A DNA stretch of 64,000 nt from CAYRVX01 sp964642165. GTDB taxonomy: Bacteria > Planctomycetota > Phycisphaerae > SM23-33. Below the pieces are notes generated by a model, which was not told where the DNA came from, did not search any database, and was given only the letters and a program-made list of their open reading frames with translations. The DNA lies in contig CAZXOC010000002.1 in NCBI GenBank assembly GCA_964642165.1, forward strand, positions 14,422 to 78,421. The letters are read 5' to 3'. Position numbers and translations under genes: made by a program. Position 1 is the first letter of the stretch; each line of letters begins with the position of its first letter. Positions 17,201 through 25,004 of the stretch are shown here, piece by piece.

Positions 17201-17941
17201 CGGGCGAGGGACGTGCAGCGGCTTCTCGAGGCGGGCGTGGCCGTCTGCCTGGTGGACGTTCGCGGCTGCGGCGAGACGTCGCCGGGTTCGTCGCGGCTGC
17301 CGGACGGGCCGTCCGCCGACGTCGCATTTCGCCATTGGATGCTGCGCGACGCCCTGCCGCTGCGGCAGCTCAAGGACCTGCGGACGGCTCTGGCGTGGCT
17401 CGCGCGGCGCGAGGGCATCGACGCGCGCCGGCTGGCGGTCTGGGGCGAGGGGCTCAGCACTCCCAACGGCCGGGAGAGCGAGGCGATCCTCTTCGACGAG
17501 GTGCCCTTCCGCCAGGCCTCGCCGATGCCCAAGGAGCCGGCCGAGCCCCTCGGCGGACTGCTGGCCATGCTGGCGGCGCTCTGGCCGATCCAGGCCGATG
17601 GCGGGGTGGTCCGCGTGCGCGTGGTGCTGGTCCGCGGCGGGCTGGTCTCGTTCGCATCCGTGCTCGAGCGGCGGCACCACTACGTCCCCGTCGACGCCGT
17701 CGTGCCGGGGCTGCTGCGGGCCGCCGACGTGCCGATGGTCGCTCAGGCCCTCGCCGATGGCGGCGTGACCCTCGCCGCCGAGGACCTGCGCGACGGGAGC
17801 AATCGAGTCGTTTCCGGCGAGACGGTCCGCCGGGAATGGCGCGCCGCCGCGCCGCCGCGCTACACGGAACACCCGACCGATCGCGGCGTCGCCGACCTCA
17901 TCGCCGCGCTCCACCGGAACCTCGAGGAGGACACGCCATGA
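14240..17941 (+). CDS. Exported protein: two CBM9-like domains + two alpha/beta-hydrolase domains lacking nucleophile Ser
   Basis: 1233 residues. The N-terminus is hydrophobic and ends in VHGC, a poor but possible lipobox. Residues about 50-240 (LLDGTGRDNVWARAAEWP, WHEDAFVVTLGG) and 255-450 (WAEDSVEVFLGPEG) are CBM9/DOMON-like beta sandwiches. Residues about 500-850 resemble an acetyl-xylan-esterase-type alpha/beta hydrolase (IPAHHTGRNSRDLA, MESIGSGERG, DRIAVSIPFNFSATGP), but the nucleophile elbow reads GGVAG instead of GxSxG. A second hydrolase-like domain, about 950-1180 (IGVCQSGKRRFLARRARDV, VDVRGCGETSPGSS), has GEGLS at its elbow. Both therefore look catalytically altered. It starts a three-gene operon and its stop overlaps the next ATG (ATGA at 17938). 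Confidence 0.75.
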   Translation: MIEARTGCGARVLRLLVLLPLLGPLVHGCVREDAAMPKAPTPDADAPPALLRVPACAPARPILLDGTGRDNVWARAAEWPSPRLAPPYACEPTMPSRAAVVRAGRWLLFGLDAHEADGIVARQVAHGVDLWHEDAFVVTLGGSASLEVVANPLGAVCCYRGGKRTMEPIADRAVRAAARVRRDAWRVELAVDLRQVPVADAGTLRCRLSRQRQARGLTPFEETAAPPVALSLGPGEDGPAEVRLDVPAPQRFAGRAALETALANEPPTSAEDWARMPACLLRHESGRGALPADFQPTEVRACAAAGALLLHIRCLERHAATIADAGEALWAEDSVEVFLGPEGFNYLQVAANPNGVLKAATGKTGGRRIRPAEPPKGVTVRAERTTRAWTLRLAIPLPAVAKLVGAPADCLPPAWPWRVQIVRNRPARDALGQGAQCSVLNVTHSGNAHCPARFGALRLVRPTGRRIAAPRPREVELPPPVLDAAARKRRRPHTLVRRWLDARSRKLHAASEEAFAKIHDADGWRAYAGPLRDRLWKSMFPSAAGHLAQARGELNARIVYDLPGEGYRCRGLIFESRGGLPVPATLYVPAGASRRPREKRPALIMIPAHHTGRNSRDLAILGANFARAGGVAVAMESIGSGERGIGAPWAHKNHQRCVAGVQAHLAGDNLAGWTAFDISRAVDYLLLERDDVAASPRRIALVGGVAGGGDVSAVAAALDDRIAVSIPFNFSATGPMDAWYDPLRSTYGAHASGLSAWKVAALAAPRCLAQAQEFAWTPAEQSRHERFERLYGWLGAPGNLAKLHGGPNTHATHFNWMHRIPMYRLLNRWLGMKLPTRREDELTDVVPPGRLDCFDKPLGRKHLRELRRARRLIQPHELAAKTAGQRLAYARRDCRLEARRRGAAPAQVLADRLTRLLGDTTPAPAAPVHTRDLGTWHGAEVRGLWLPTEGDAEGPGAAAWLLLPKARAARPAVIGVCQSGKRRFLARRARDVQRLLEAGVAVCLVDVRGCGETSPGSSRLPDGPSADVAFRHWMLRDALPLRQLKDLRTALAWLARREGIDARRLAVWGEGLSTPNGRESEAILFDEVPFRQASPMPKEPAEPLGGLLAMLAALWPIQADGGVVRVRVVLVRGGLVSFASVLERRHHYVPVDAVVPGLLRAADVPMVAQALADGGVTLAAEDLRDGSNRVVSGETVRREWRAAAPPRYTEHPTDRGVADLIAALHRNLEEDTP

Positions 17942-19683
17942 CAAGCAGGACCCGGGCCGTCGCGCTGGGGGCGTGCATCCTGCTGCCCGCCCTGTCCGCG
18001 CCGGGGGCAAGCTACGACGCGCTGTCGAGCAAGGCCCACCAGGCCGTGAAGCACGCCGCGAAAGCCGGCAAGAAGCTCATCCCGCCCGAGCCGCCGGAGC
18101 GACCCTACGAGCCGACGGCGGCAGACAGGAAGCGCGGGGTGGTGATGTTCGCCCCGCCGATGGCCCAGCCGTTCGCGGACCGCCCCCCGGCCGCCGGCGA
18201 GGTCCGAGACACGATCCAGCTTCGCGCGGCGCGAGGCGAGATGGAGTGCTGCCTCGTGGCCGTCCACGCGCTGAAGGACCAGAAGTCCCTCGACGTCTCG
18301 CTGCCCGGGCCGATGCCGTCCGGCGTGCGGCTGGAAGTCCTGCCCGTGATCCTGGCGCCCATGGCCGAGCGACGGAGCGACACGTACCGCGTGGTGGGCC
18401 TGTGGCTGTCGCAGCCGGGGCGCGTCGACGTGGCCGCCGGGCACTCGCGGGCGTGGCTGGTTCGGGTCCACGTGGCCGCATCCACTCCGCCGGGCTCGTA
18501 CGTCATCCGCCGCGCGCTGGTCGGGCGCGACCGGCGCGCCACGGGGGCCGCGCTGACGATCCGCGTTCGCGTGCTGCCGTTCGAGCTGGCGGACCCCTGG
18601 CGGCGAAAGTACACGTTCGGGGCGTTCTGCGGCGGGGCGAACTTCAACGAGAAGCAGTACCGCCAGATGAAGGCCCATGGCATCGAGGCGATCCTGTGGT
18701 TCTGGGGGCACTACGGGCTGGACGTCCGCAACGAGGGCGGCAAGCTGCGGATGGGCTTTGCCGACCTCGACGCGACCGTGGGGCGTTTCCAGAAGGCCGG
18801 CCTCCGCGGGCCCATCGTCCTGGCCCTCGGCAACGACGCCTGCGGGCACTTCGAGCGGGCCGTCTGCCGGGCGTTCGACCTGCCGATGCAGCCGCAGGTC
18901 GCCCGACGGCGAAAGGTCGTCCAGCTCGCCGTCCTGAACGACGCGCGGATCGAGAAGCTCCTGGTCGAGGCCCTGCGGCAGCTCTTCGACCACGCCCGGG
19001 CGCGCCGCTGGCCGGAGATCGCCATCCTGCCCTACGACGAGCCCACCGAGCGGCTGATGGACGAGCACAAGCGGATGGTCCGGCTGTTCCGCCGGCACTT
19101 CCCGAAGGTGCGGCTGTACGGCGTGACGATGAACCGCCTGAACTGGGCGAAGATGGTGCTGGACACGGACATCCTGGTGGCCAACGGCGACTTCGCGCGG
19201 ATCCGGGCGCTGGGCGCGGAGCACAAGAAGGCCGTCTGGTTCTACGGCGGCGTCGCGACGGCGCAGGGCTATGCCGCGTGCCGATGGCGCTACGGCCTGC
19301 GGACCTACGCCTACGCGCCGGACGGCATGTGGTTCTGGTGCTACAACTTCCACCCCGGCGATCCGTGGAACGACTTCGACAGCCACACGCCGGACTCGGC
19401 GTGGGTGATCTGCTGGCCGCCCGTCACGCCGGGCGAGCCGTCGGTCGGGACGCTGGCGTACGAGGCCCTGCGCGAGGGCGTCGACGACGTCCGCTACGCC
19501 ATGACGCTGGAGGCGCTGCTGGCGAAGGCCCGGCCCTCCCCTGCCGCCCAGGCCGTGCGCGCGGCCTACGGGAAGTGGCGCAAGGGCCTCCAGGGCGCCC
19601 GGCCGGAACCGGCCCAGATCCCCCGCTACCGCGGCCAGCTCATCCAGTGGATTGAGTCAATCCGAAGCACCGGGCAGGAGTAA
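17938..19683 (+). CDS. GH123/DUF4091-like exported glycoside hydrolase
   Basis: 581 residues. Start overlaps the previous stop by four bases, so translation is coupled. Residues 1-25 are a signal peptide. Residues about 60-220 form the beta-sandwich N-domain seen before the GH123 catalytic barrel (IQLRAARGEMECCLVAVHAL, PPGSYVIRRALVG). The barrel contains IAILPYDEPTERL, where the Asp-Glu pair matches the substrate-assisted catalytic pair of GH123 N-acetylgalactosaminidases, and the end motif YEALREGVDDVRYAMTLEAL is the family's hallmark. Hexosaminidase activity is inferred from the family only. Same operon as the CBM9/hydrolase protein and the SagB-like gene. Confidence 0.72.
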   Translation: MTSRTRAVALGACILLPALSAPGASYDALSSKAHQAVKHAAKAGKKLIPPEPPERPYEPTAADRKRGVVMFAPPMAQPFADRPPAAGEVRDTIQLRAARGEMECCLVAVHALKDQKSLDVSLPGPMPSGVRLEVLPVILAPMAERRSDTYRVVGLWLSQPGRVDVAAGHSRAWLVRVHVAASTPPGSYVIRRALVGRDRRATGAALTIRVRVLPFELADPWRRKYTFGAFCGGANFNEKQYRQMKAHGIEAILWFWGHYGLDVRNEGGKLRMGFADLDATVGRFQKAGLRGPIVLALGNDACGHFERAVCRAFDLPMQPQVARRRKVVQLAVLNDARIEKLLVEALRQLFDHARARRWPEIAILPYDEPTERLMDEHKRMVRLFRRHFPKVRLYGVTMNRLNWAKMVLDTDILVANGDFARIRALGAEHKKAVWFYGGVATAQGYAACRWRYGLRTYAYAPDGMWFWCYNFHPGDPWNDFDSHTPDSAWVICWPPVTPGEPSVGTLAYEALREGVDDVRYAMTLEALLAKARPSPAAQAVRAAYGKWRKGLQGARPEPAQIPRYRGQLIQWIESIRSTGQE

Positions 19684-19715
19684 CGCTCCGCCCCGGTATG
19701 GAAAGGAGGTGACGA

Positions 19716-20411
19716 ATGAACTGCGGCAGCCCCTTCAGGCTCGCGACAACCGTCGCGGCGGCCGGGATCGTCCTGGCAGCCGCCGTGTGCATCTCGGCGG
19801 ACCGACCCGCGGTGCCCGCCCCGCTGCCGGCGCCCGTCAAGCGGGGCAAGATGTCGCTCGAGGCCGCCCTGGCCAAGCGGCGGTCCGTCCGGAAGTTCGC
19901 GGACCGGCCGCTCAGCCGCCGGCAGGTCGCCCAGTTGTGCTGGGCCGCTCAGGGCGTCAACGACCCGCAAAAGGGCCTGCGGACGTGCCCCTCGGCCGGG
20001 GCGCTGTACCCCCTGGAGCTGTACGTTGTGACGCGCGACGGCGTCGAGCGGTACGTGCCGGCCCGCCACGCCATGGCGAAGCACCTGGCCGGCGATCTGC
20101 GGGGCAAGCTTCAGGCAGCGGCGCTGAGGCAGTCCGCCGTGGGCGGGGCCCCCGCGACGTTCGTGATCGCGGCGGTCGTCTCGCGGACGAGCCGGAAGTA
20201 CGGCCGCCGCGCCCAGCGCTACGTGCTGCTGGAGGCCGGGCACGCCGCGCAGAACCTGCTGCTCCAGGCGACGGCCCTCGGCCTGGGCGGCGTGCCGATC
20301 GGCGCCTTCGATGACCAGCGGGTCCGCCAGGTGCTGTCTCTCCCGGCGGACGCCTCGCCGCAGTACGTGGTTCCCATCGGCGTGCCGGCGGAGGCCGGCA
20401 AGGGCCCCTGA
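19716..20411 (+). CDS. SagB-type nitroreductase/dehydrogenase with export signal
   Basis: 231 residues. AAAGGAGGTGA seven bases before ATG is the best Shine-Dalgarno match in the window. Residues 1-28 are a signal peptide. The domain has MSLEAALAKRRSVRKFADRP (FMN-phosphate contacts), TCPSAGALYPLELYVV (the SagB-family Ser-Ala-Gly-Ala-x-Tyr-Pro stretch) and GHAAQNLLLQATALGLGGVP. SagB proteins are FMN oxidoreductases that oxidise azolines in peptide natural products, but no YcaO or precursor gene is nearby, and this form is exported. Many solitary homologues exist with unknown substrate. Third gene of the operon, 32 bases after the GH123-like gene. Confidence 0.85.
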   Translation: MNCGSPFRLATTVAAAGIVLAAAVCISADRPAVPAPLPAPVKRGKMSLEAALAKRRSVRKFADRPLSRRQVAQLCWAAQGVNDPQKGLRTCPSAGALYPLELYVVTRDGVERYVPARHAMAKHLAGDLRGKLQAAALRQSAVGGAPATFVIAAVVSRTSRKYGRRAQRYVLLEAGHAAQNLLLQATALGLGGVPIGAFDDQRVRQVLSLPADASPQYVVPIGVPAEAGKGP

Positions 20412-20422
20412 GCCGGGACGAT

Positions 20423-20446
20423 GCCCGCGCGGCGCCGGCGGCGGGC
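20423..20446. terminator. GC hairpin between converging genes
   Basis: GCCCGC (20423-20428) pairs with GCGGGC (20441-20446), lying in the 46 bases between the SagB-like stop and the stop of the converging synthase-fusion gene. It could act in both directions; no T-run. Confidence 0.35.
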
Positions 20447-20457
20447 GGGTCGCGCGC

Positions 20458-23400
20458 TCACTGAGGGGCGCTGCCGGCGGCGAGGGCCGCCGCGTGGATC
20501 GCCTCCCGGTGCGCCTGGTAGAGGGCGTTGTGGGGCTCGAGGCGAAGGGCCTCGGCGATGTGCCGCCGGGCCAGGTCGGGCCGTCCCTTGCGCAGGTAGA
20601 GCCCCGCCAGCAGGTCGTGGGCCTCGGCGCAGTCGTGCCAGGTCCCCAGGCACCGGCACAGGAGCCGCTCGGCGCGGCCCCTTCGCCCCGCGCGGAAGTG
20701 GAGGTTGGCCAGCCGCGTGAGCACCTGCGGCGTGACGGGCGGCTCGTCTCGGGCGAGTTGCTCGTAGATGCCCCCCGCCTCCCGGTCGCGTCCGGCGACG
20801 TAGAGCTTCCCGGCCAGGCGCACGGCCAGCACGGCGCTCTTCGGCATGGCCGTCAGGGCGTTCCGCAGCTCGTGGATCTCGCGGTCCAGTTCGGCCCGGC
20901 AGCTTCGCACGTGGGCCTCCCCGGGATTGGCGGCCAGGGCGCGCGCCAGCTCCCGTTGCCGCCCCGTCGGGTCGCCGACGAGCTGGGCGACCTGGGCCCG
21001 GAAGATGTGGGTGGTGGCCCGGAAGCGCCGGGCCAGCTCGGCGCGATCGCGCGCCTCGTCGGGGAAGCTCGCCACGTTCGGCGCCACGGGCGTGCGGCAG
21101 GCGGCCAGCATCGTCAACACCCGCGCCAGGGACCGCTCCCGCGGCGCCGGGACGGCGCAACGGAACTCCAGCCGCGGACGATCGTCCGTGTTCACCGGGT
21201 CGCCGGCAACCAGCCGTCGGATGGCGTCCTCGCCGCACATGTAGCAGTCGAGCAGGTCGTACGCGTCGTGGATCTCGATCTCGCGCAGGTCGGCGGCGAC
21301 CTCCGGGCAGGACACCCCCGCCGCCACGCGCCCCAGGTCGATCCGAAGCGGCGTCAGGCTGCCCAGGATCAGCGCGTGCTTGTTGAGGCAGTTGCTGGCG
21401 ACCCACAGCGACGTGTGGGGGAAGACCTGCTGGAAGCTCCGGAGGACCATCCGCAGCTCGCGGGGGCGGAGGTCCAACGGCACCCAGCAGGAGAACAGCC
21501 CGCCGTCGGCGAGGCGCTCGCGGCAGCTCCGGAAGTGGTCCACGGTGTACAGGGCCGAGCTGCCGCTGGAGCCGGGGTACGTCGAGTCGTTCATGACCAG
21601 GTCGAACTTCTCGTCGGCGAGATGGGCGAAGTTCTTGCCGTCCATGATGATCCGGCGGATGCGGCCGTCGCGCCAGGAACCGCGGTTGACGTGCTCGAGG
21701 AAGCGTCCGGCCTCGAAGACCGCGGGGCAGATTTCAACGACGGTGTAGTCCTCCACGCCGAAGTCGAGCCCCACGCGGGCGGTCTCGCCCCCGCCGAAGC
21801 CGATCTGCACCACCCGGCGCGGCCGGGCGTGCAGCAGCAGCGGAATGTAGCCCTGGAGCTTCTGCGTGCTTCGCAGCATGAAGTCGCACCCGGCGACGTC
21901 GACCCCACAGACGGACAGCAGCCGCTCGCCGCTGGGCAGGTCGTGGACGGCCACCGTGCCGGTCGGGTGCTCGGCCAGGAAGGCCAGCTTCGCCGGGCGG
22001 TAGTGCATGTTGATCGTGTCGTGGAAGGCGTCGGCGGGGGTGAAGACGAAGGCGGCGAGCGCCGCGCCGGCGGCAGGAAGGGCCCACGCGATCCGCGCGC
22101 GCAGCGACCGCCGAGTCGCGTGCCAGAGCAGCGCCACCCCGACGGCCAGGTTCAGCGACACGACGATCAGCAGGCTGCGCTGTGTCCCGGCGGCCGGAAG
22201 CAGCACGAAGCCCGCGGCGAACGCCCCGGCGACGCAGCCGGTCGTGTTGGCGGCGTAGAGCTGCCCGACCCGCCGCCCGATCGGTGCGGCGCGGTCGAGG
22301 CAGCCGGTCGTGACGATCGGGAAGGCCGCCCCCATCAGCAGCGTCGGCACCAGCAGGACGACGAAGGCGTCGGCGAAGCGCGTCAGGAGGAACTGCCACC
22401 GCCCGCTCCAGAGGAGCCGCCGGGCGAGCGTCAGATCGATGAGGTTCAGCCGCGCCAGCAGCGGCACGGACGCCAGCGCGGCCAGCGCCACGAGGACCTC
22501 GATGACGCCGAACCACAAGATCGGCCGCCGCAGGCGCGGCACGAGGAACCGCGCCGAGACGAAGCTGCCGATGGCCAGCCCCACGAGGAACGTCGTGAGC
22601 ATCGTCGCGAAGGAGTACACCGACGTGCGGAGCGCGAAGATCAGCACGCGCGTCCAGAGCACCTCGTAGGCCAGCGCGCAGAAGCCGGTGACGGCGAAGG
22701 CGGCGAGGATCAGCCGGAACGCCCCGGTGGAAAGGGCCCTCGCGGGGGGCGCGGGGGCCTCTTCGGGTCGCCGGGCGGCGGGCGCGGCGCCGGCCGATCG
22801 GGTGAGGCAGCCCGCGAGCACCGCCAGCAGGCCCACGCCCAGGGCGACGGCGCCCGCGAGGTACAGCGTGCCGCGGACCCCGAGCCTCTCCAGCAGGACG
22901 AAGCCCGCCAAGAAGCACCCGGCCACGGCCCCCAGCGTGTTGGCGGCGTAGAGGTAGCCGACCTCGCGCCCGGGGCGCTCGTGGCGCGCGCCCAGGTGGC
23001 GGGCCAGGACCGGAAGCGTCCCGCCCATCAGGAAGGTCGGCGGCAGTATCATCGCGGCCGACAGGACCAGGCGAACGGCCGTCAGCAGCGCGAAGCCCGG
23101 GCCGGCGAGCCGGTAGAAGCCGCGGTACAGCGCCAGGCTGCCGGCGGCGAGCAGCGGAAGCCCCAGGGCGCAGAGCCCCACGCCGATCTCGAGGCAGCCG
23201 TAGAGGGCCAGCGGCCGCCGGGTGCGGTCGGCCAGCCGCCCCAGCACGGCGCTGCCCAGGGCCAAGCCCAGCAGGAAGACCGTCAGCACGGTGCTGGCCG
23301 CATAGACCGTGTTGCCGAACACCGTGCCGAGGCAGCGCGTCCAGACCACCTCGAGCACCAGTCCCGTCGCGCCGGAGGCCAGGAAGAACAGGAGCACGAG

Positions 23401-23511
23401 CGGGCGCAGACGGCGACCGCCCGGGCCGGAACCAAGGCCGCCGGCCGCGCGCACGTCCGGCACGTGCCCCAACCCGGCCTCGGGGTGCCGTGACGAAATG
23501 CCGCTTCGCAC
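20458..23511 (-). CDS. Membrane protein fusion: 2 x multi-TM (MFS-like) + spermidine-synthase-like + TPR
   Basis: 1017 residues from the GTG at 23509-23511, preferred because GAGGAA lies just upstream and the further ORF extension is not protein-like. Residues about 35-235 and 255-460 are two homologous membrane halves, each starting with a G(A/F)xGL/ALxxEVxWTRxL motif (LVLEVVWTRCLG, LAYEVLWTRVLI) and containing a PTxLMGxxxP motif (PTFLMGGTLP, PTLLMGAAFP). Residues about 500-760 are a spermidine-synthase Rossmann domain (GFGGGETARVGLDFG, YTVVEICPAVFEAGRF, DLVMNDSTYPGSSG). Residues about 830-1015 carry TPR-like helices. Such fusions are widespread in environmental bacteria; whether they make polyamines or modify a membrane substrate is not known. 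Confidence 0.82.
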   Translation of the reverse strand: MRSGISSRHPEAGLGHVPDVRAAGGLGSGPGGRRLRPLVLLFFLASGATGLVLEVVWTRCLGTVFGNTVYAASTVLTVFLLGLALGSAVLGRLADRTRRPLALYGCLEIGVGLCALGLPLLAAGSLALYRGFYRLAGPGFALLTAVRLVLSAAMILPPTFLMGGTLPVLARHLGARHERPGREVGYLYAANTLGAVAGCFLAGFVLLERLGVRGTLYLAGAVALGVGLLAVLAGCLTRSAGAAPAARRPEEAPAPPARALSTGAFRLILAAFAVTGFCALAYEVLWTRVLIFALRTSVYSFATMLTTFLVGLAIGSFVSARFLVPRLRRPILWFGVIEVLVALAALASVPLLARLNLIDLTLARRLLWSGRWQFLLTRFADAFVVLLVPTLLMGAAFPIVTTGCLDRAAPIGRRVGQLYAANTTGCVAGAFAAGFVLLPAAGTQRSLLIVVSLNLAVGVALLWHATRRSLRARIAWALPAAGAALAAFVFTPADAFHDTINMHYRPAKLAFLAEHPTGTVAVHDLPSGERLLSVCGVDVAGCDFMLRSTQKLQGYIPLLLHARPRRVVQIGFGGGETARVGLDFGVEDYTVVEICPAVFEAGRFLEHVNRGSWRDGRIRRIIMDGKNFAHLADEKFDLVMNDSTYPGSSGSSALYTVDHFRSCRERLADGGLFSCWVPLDLRPRELRMVLRSFQQVFPHTSLWVASNCLNKHALILGSLTPLRIDLGRVAAGVSCPEVAADLREIEIHDAYDLLDCYMCGEDAIRRLVAGDPVNTDDRPRLEFRCAVPAPRERSLARVLTMLAACRTPVAPNVASFPDEARDRAELARRFRATTHIFRAQVAQLVGDPTGRQRELARALAANPGEAHVRSCRAELDREIHELRNALTAMPKSAVLAVRLAGKLYVAGRDREAGGIYEQLARDEPPVTPQVLTRLANLHFRAGRRGRAERLLCRCLGTWHDCAEAHDLLAGLYLRKGRPDLARRHIAEALRLEPHNALYQAHREAIHAAALAAGSAPQ

Positions 23512-23953
23512 GTGGCGTTCCTCGCTCGCCGAGGCCAGACATCCGCCCGGTCCTGCCGCGCCGTGGCAGAGGCACACTTCACCGGGCGACGGATGCGGAC
23601 ACACCCGCCACCCGGAGCGCCTTCGGCGATCCGCTCCAAGAACAGGTACGGCTCGGTACGGCCAAGTACGGCCAGACATGACCGGGCACCGGACGGTCGC
23701 CCAAAGCCCGGCTAGCTAACAGCGCCGCCGCACAACCGGCGTCAGTACCAGATGCACTGCCGCGAAGGGCGTGCACCGGTAAGACGTGACATCTCAGACG
23801 TGACCCGGGCCTCTCGACCCGGAACAGGCCGCCATCGTGGCCCGCGAAGGCCTCAACACAACCTTCACATTGGATAGGGTACGGCCGAAGGGCGTTCCTG
23901 TCAAGACCGAAGCCGCCGCGTGAGGGCCTTCCCGACCGGCTCGCCAACGGGTG
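23512..23953. other. 442-base non-coding region with short direct repeats
   Basis: No credible gene. It contains GTACGGC three times at exact 10-base spacing (23646, 23656, 23666) and once more at 23880, two copies of AGACGTGAC 14 bases apart (23782-23790, 23796-23804), and a short CCGGG/CCCGG stem after them. It precedes the synthase-fusion gene and follows the GTPase gene, both on the minus strand, so it is likely the fusion gene's control region. Confidence 0.6.
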
Positions 23954-24934
23954 CTACTCGTGGATCTCGACGACGTCCTTGTCGCGGAGGGTCTCGGTTC
24001 GGTGGACGTGCTGGCCGGCGAAGCGCTCGCCGCCCCAGATGCGGGCGTACTTCATCTTCTCCGGCAGCTCGCGGTGGATGTACCGGGCGAGGTCCTCCAC
24101 GGTCGAGCCGATCCGGAGCGTGAAGGGCCTGTCGTAGTCAGCGGGGCGCCCGGGCTCCTTCGTGTAGACGCGGAGGACCGACAGCAGCTCCCAGAGGCGT
24201 CCTCGCAGCTCGTCGAGCCCCTCGCCCGTGGCGGCGCTGACGGGCCGGACCTCCAGTCTCCCGGCGTACAGCTCCCGCAGGGCGGAGATGTTGTCGGCCG
24301 GGGCGAGGTCGACCTTGTTGCCGATGAGCAGCCCGCAGCGCCGGTAGCGGTCCATCGGGTCGAGCTCGGCGCAGGGCGCGGCGCACAGCGCCAGGGAGCG
24401 TTCGGCCAGCAGGGACAGGACCATCCCGGCGTCCTCGAGCGGGTCGGCGGCGGCGTCCACGACGACAGCGACGATGTCCGCCAGCCGCACCGCGCCCATC
24501 AGCCCCGTCGGCACGTGACCCGCCGTGATCGGCGGGCTGTCGAGCAGTTGGATCTGCACGTCCTCGTGCGGCCACATCCCCGGAATCGGCAGCGCCGTCG
24601 TGTAGGGGTACTCGGCCACCTTGACCGGCGCGTTCGTCGTGGCGGCCACCAGCATGCTCTTGCCGACGTTCGGCGCCCCGATGAGGATGACCTGCCCGGC
24701 CCCGCCTCGCGGGACGTGAAAGGGGTCGGGGCCTCGGGTGGCGCCCTTCTTGCCCTTGGCCTTGCGGAGCTGGCTGATGCGGCGCTTGATGTCCGCCTGC
24801 ATCTTCTCCGTCCCCTTGTGCTTGGGGATGGTGCTCAGCATCTCCTGGAGGGCGTCGAGCTTCCCCTCGTCGCTGGTCGCCTCACGGAAGCGCCGTTCGG
24901 CGCGCTCGTATTCTGGCGTGACGTTGGCCGGCAT
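23954..24934 (-). CDS. DRG/Obg-like GTPase with C-terminal TGS domain
   Basis: 326 residues. An N-terminal helical part (1-70, basic) is followed by a G domain: G1 GAPNVGKS (86-93), G2 Thr around 112, G3 DSPP (132-135), G4 NKVD (206-209), G5 SAA (233-235). Residues about 250-326 are a TGS domain (YDRPFTLRIGSTVEDLARYI ... TLRDKDVVEIHE). The architecture matches the DRG branch of Obg GTPases, which bind ribosomes. The G3 motif normally reads DxPG or DxxG; here the glycine is proline, which should affect the switch II movement. It follows the DUF1080 gene by 70 bases with no clear ribosome binding site. Confidence 0.88.
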   Translation of the reverse strand: MPANVTPEYERAERRFREATSDEGKLDALQEMLSTIPKHKGTEKMQADIKRRISQLRKAKGKKGATRGPDPFHVPRGGAGQVILIGAPNVGKSMLVAATTNAPVKVAEYPYTTALPIPGMWPHEDVQIQLLDSPPITAGHVPTGLMGAVRLADIVAVVVDAAADPLEDAGMVLSLLAERSLALCAAPCAELDPMDRYRRCGLLIGNKVDLAPADNISALRELYAGRLEVRPVSAATGEGLDELRGRLWELLSVLRVYTKEPGRPADYDRPFTLRIGSTVEDLARYIHRELPEKMKYARIWGGERFAGQHVHRTETLRDKDVVEIHE

Positions 24935-25004
24935 GTCGCGGCAGGCGCCTCGGAGGAGGCGTCCCTCAGGAAGCCTGCGTGCCTCGCGCTGCGCGCGGGC
25001 GCCA

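Noticed and set aside
13981..17937. Long open frame running into the GH123-like gene and its counterpart on the other strand (14078-18010)
   Set aside because: They lie across the CBM9/hydrolase gene in other frames and show Arg/Pro/Ala-rich shadow composition. The true gene has recognisable domains and a ribosome binding site.
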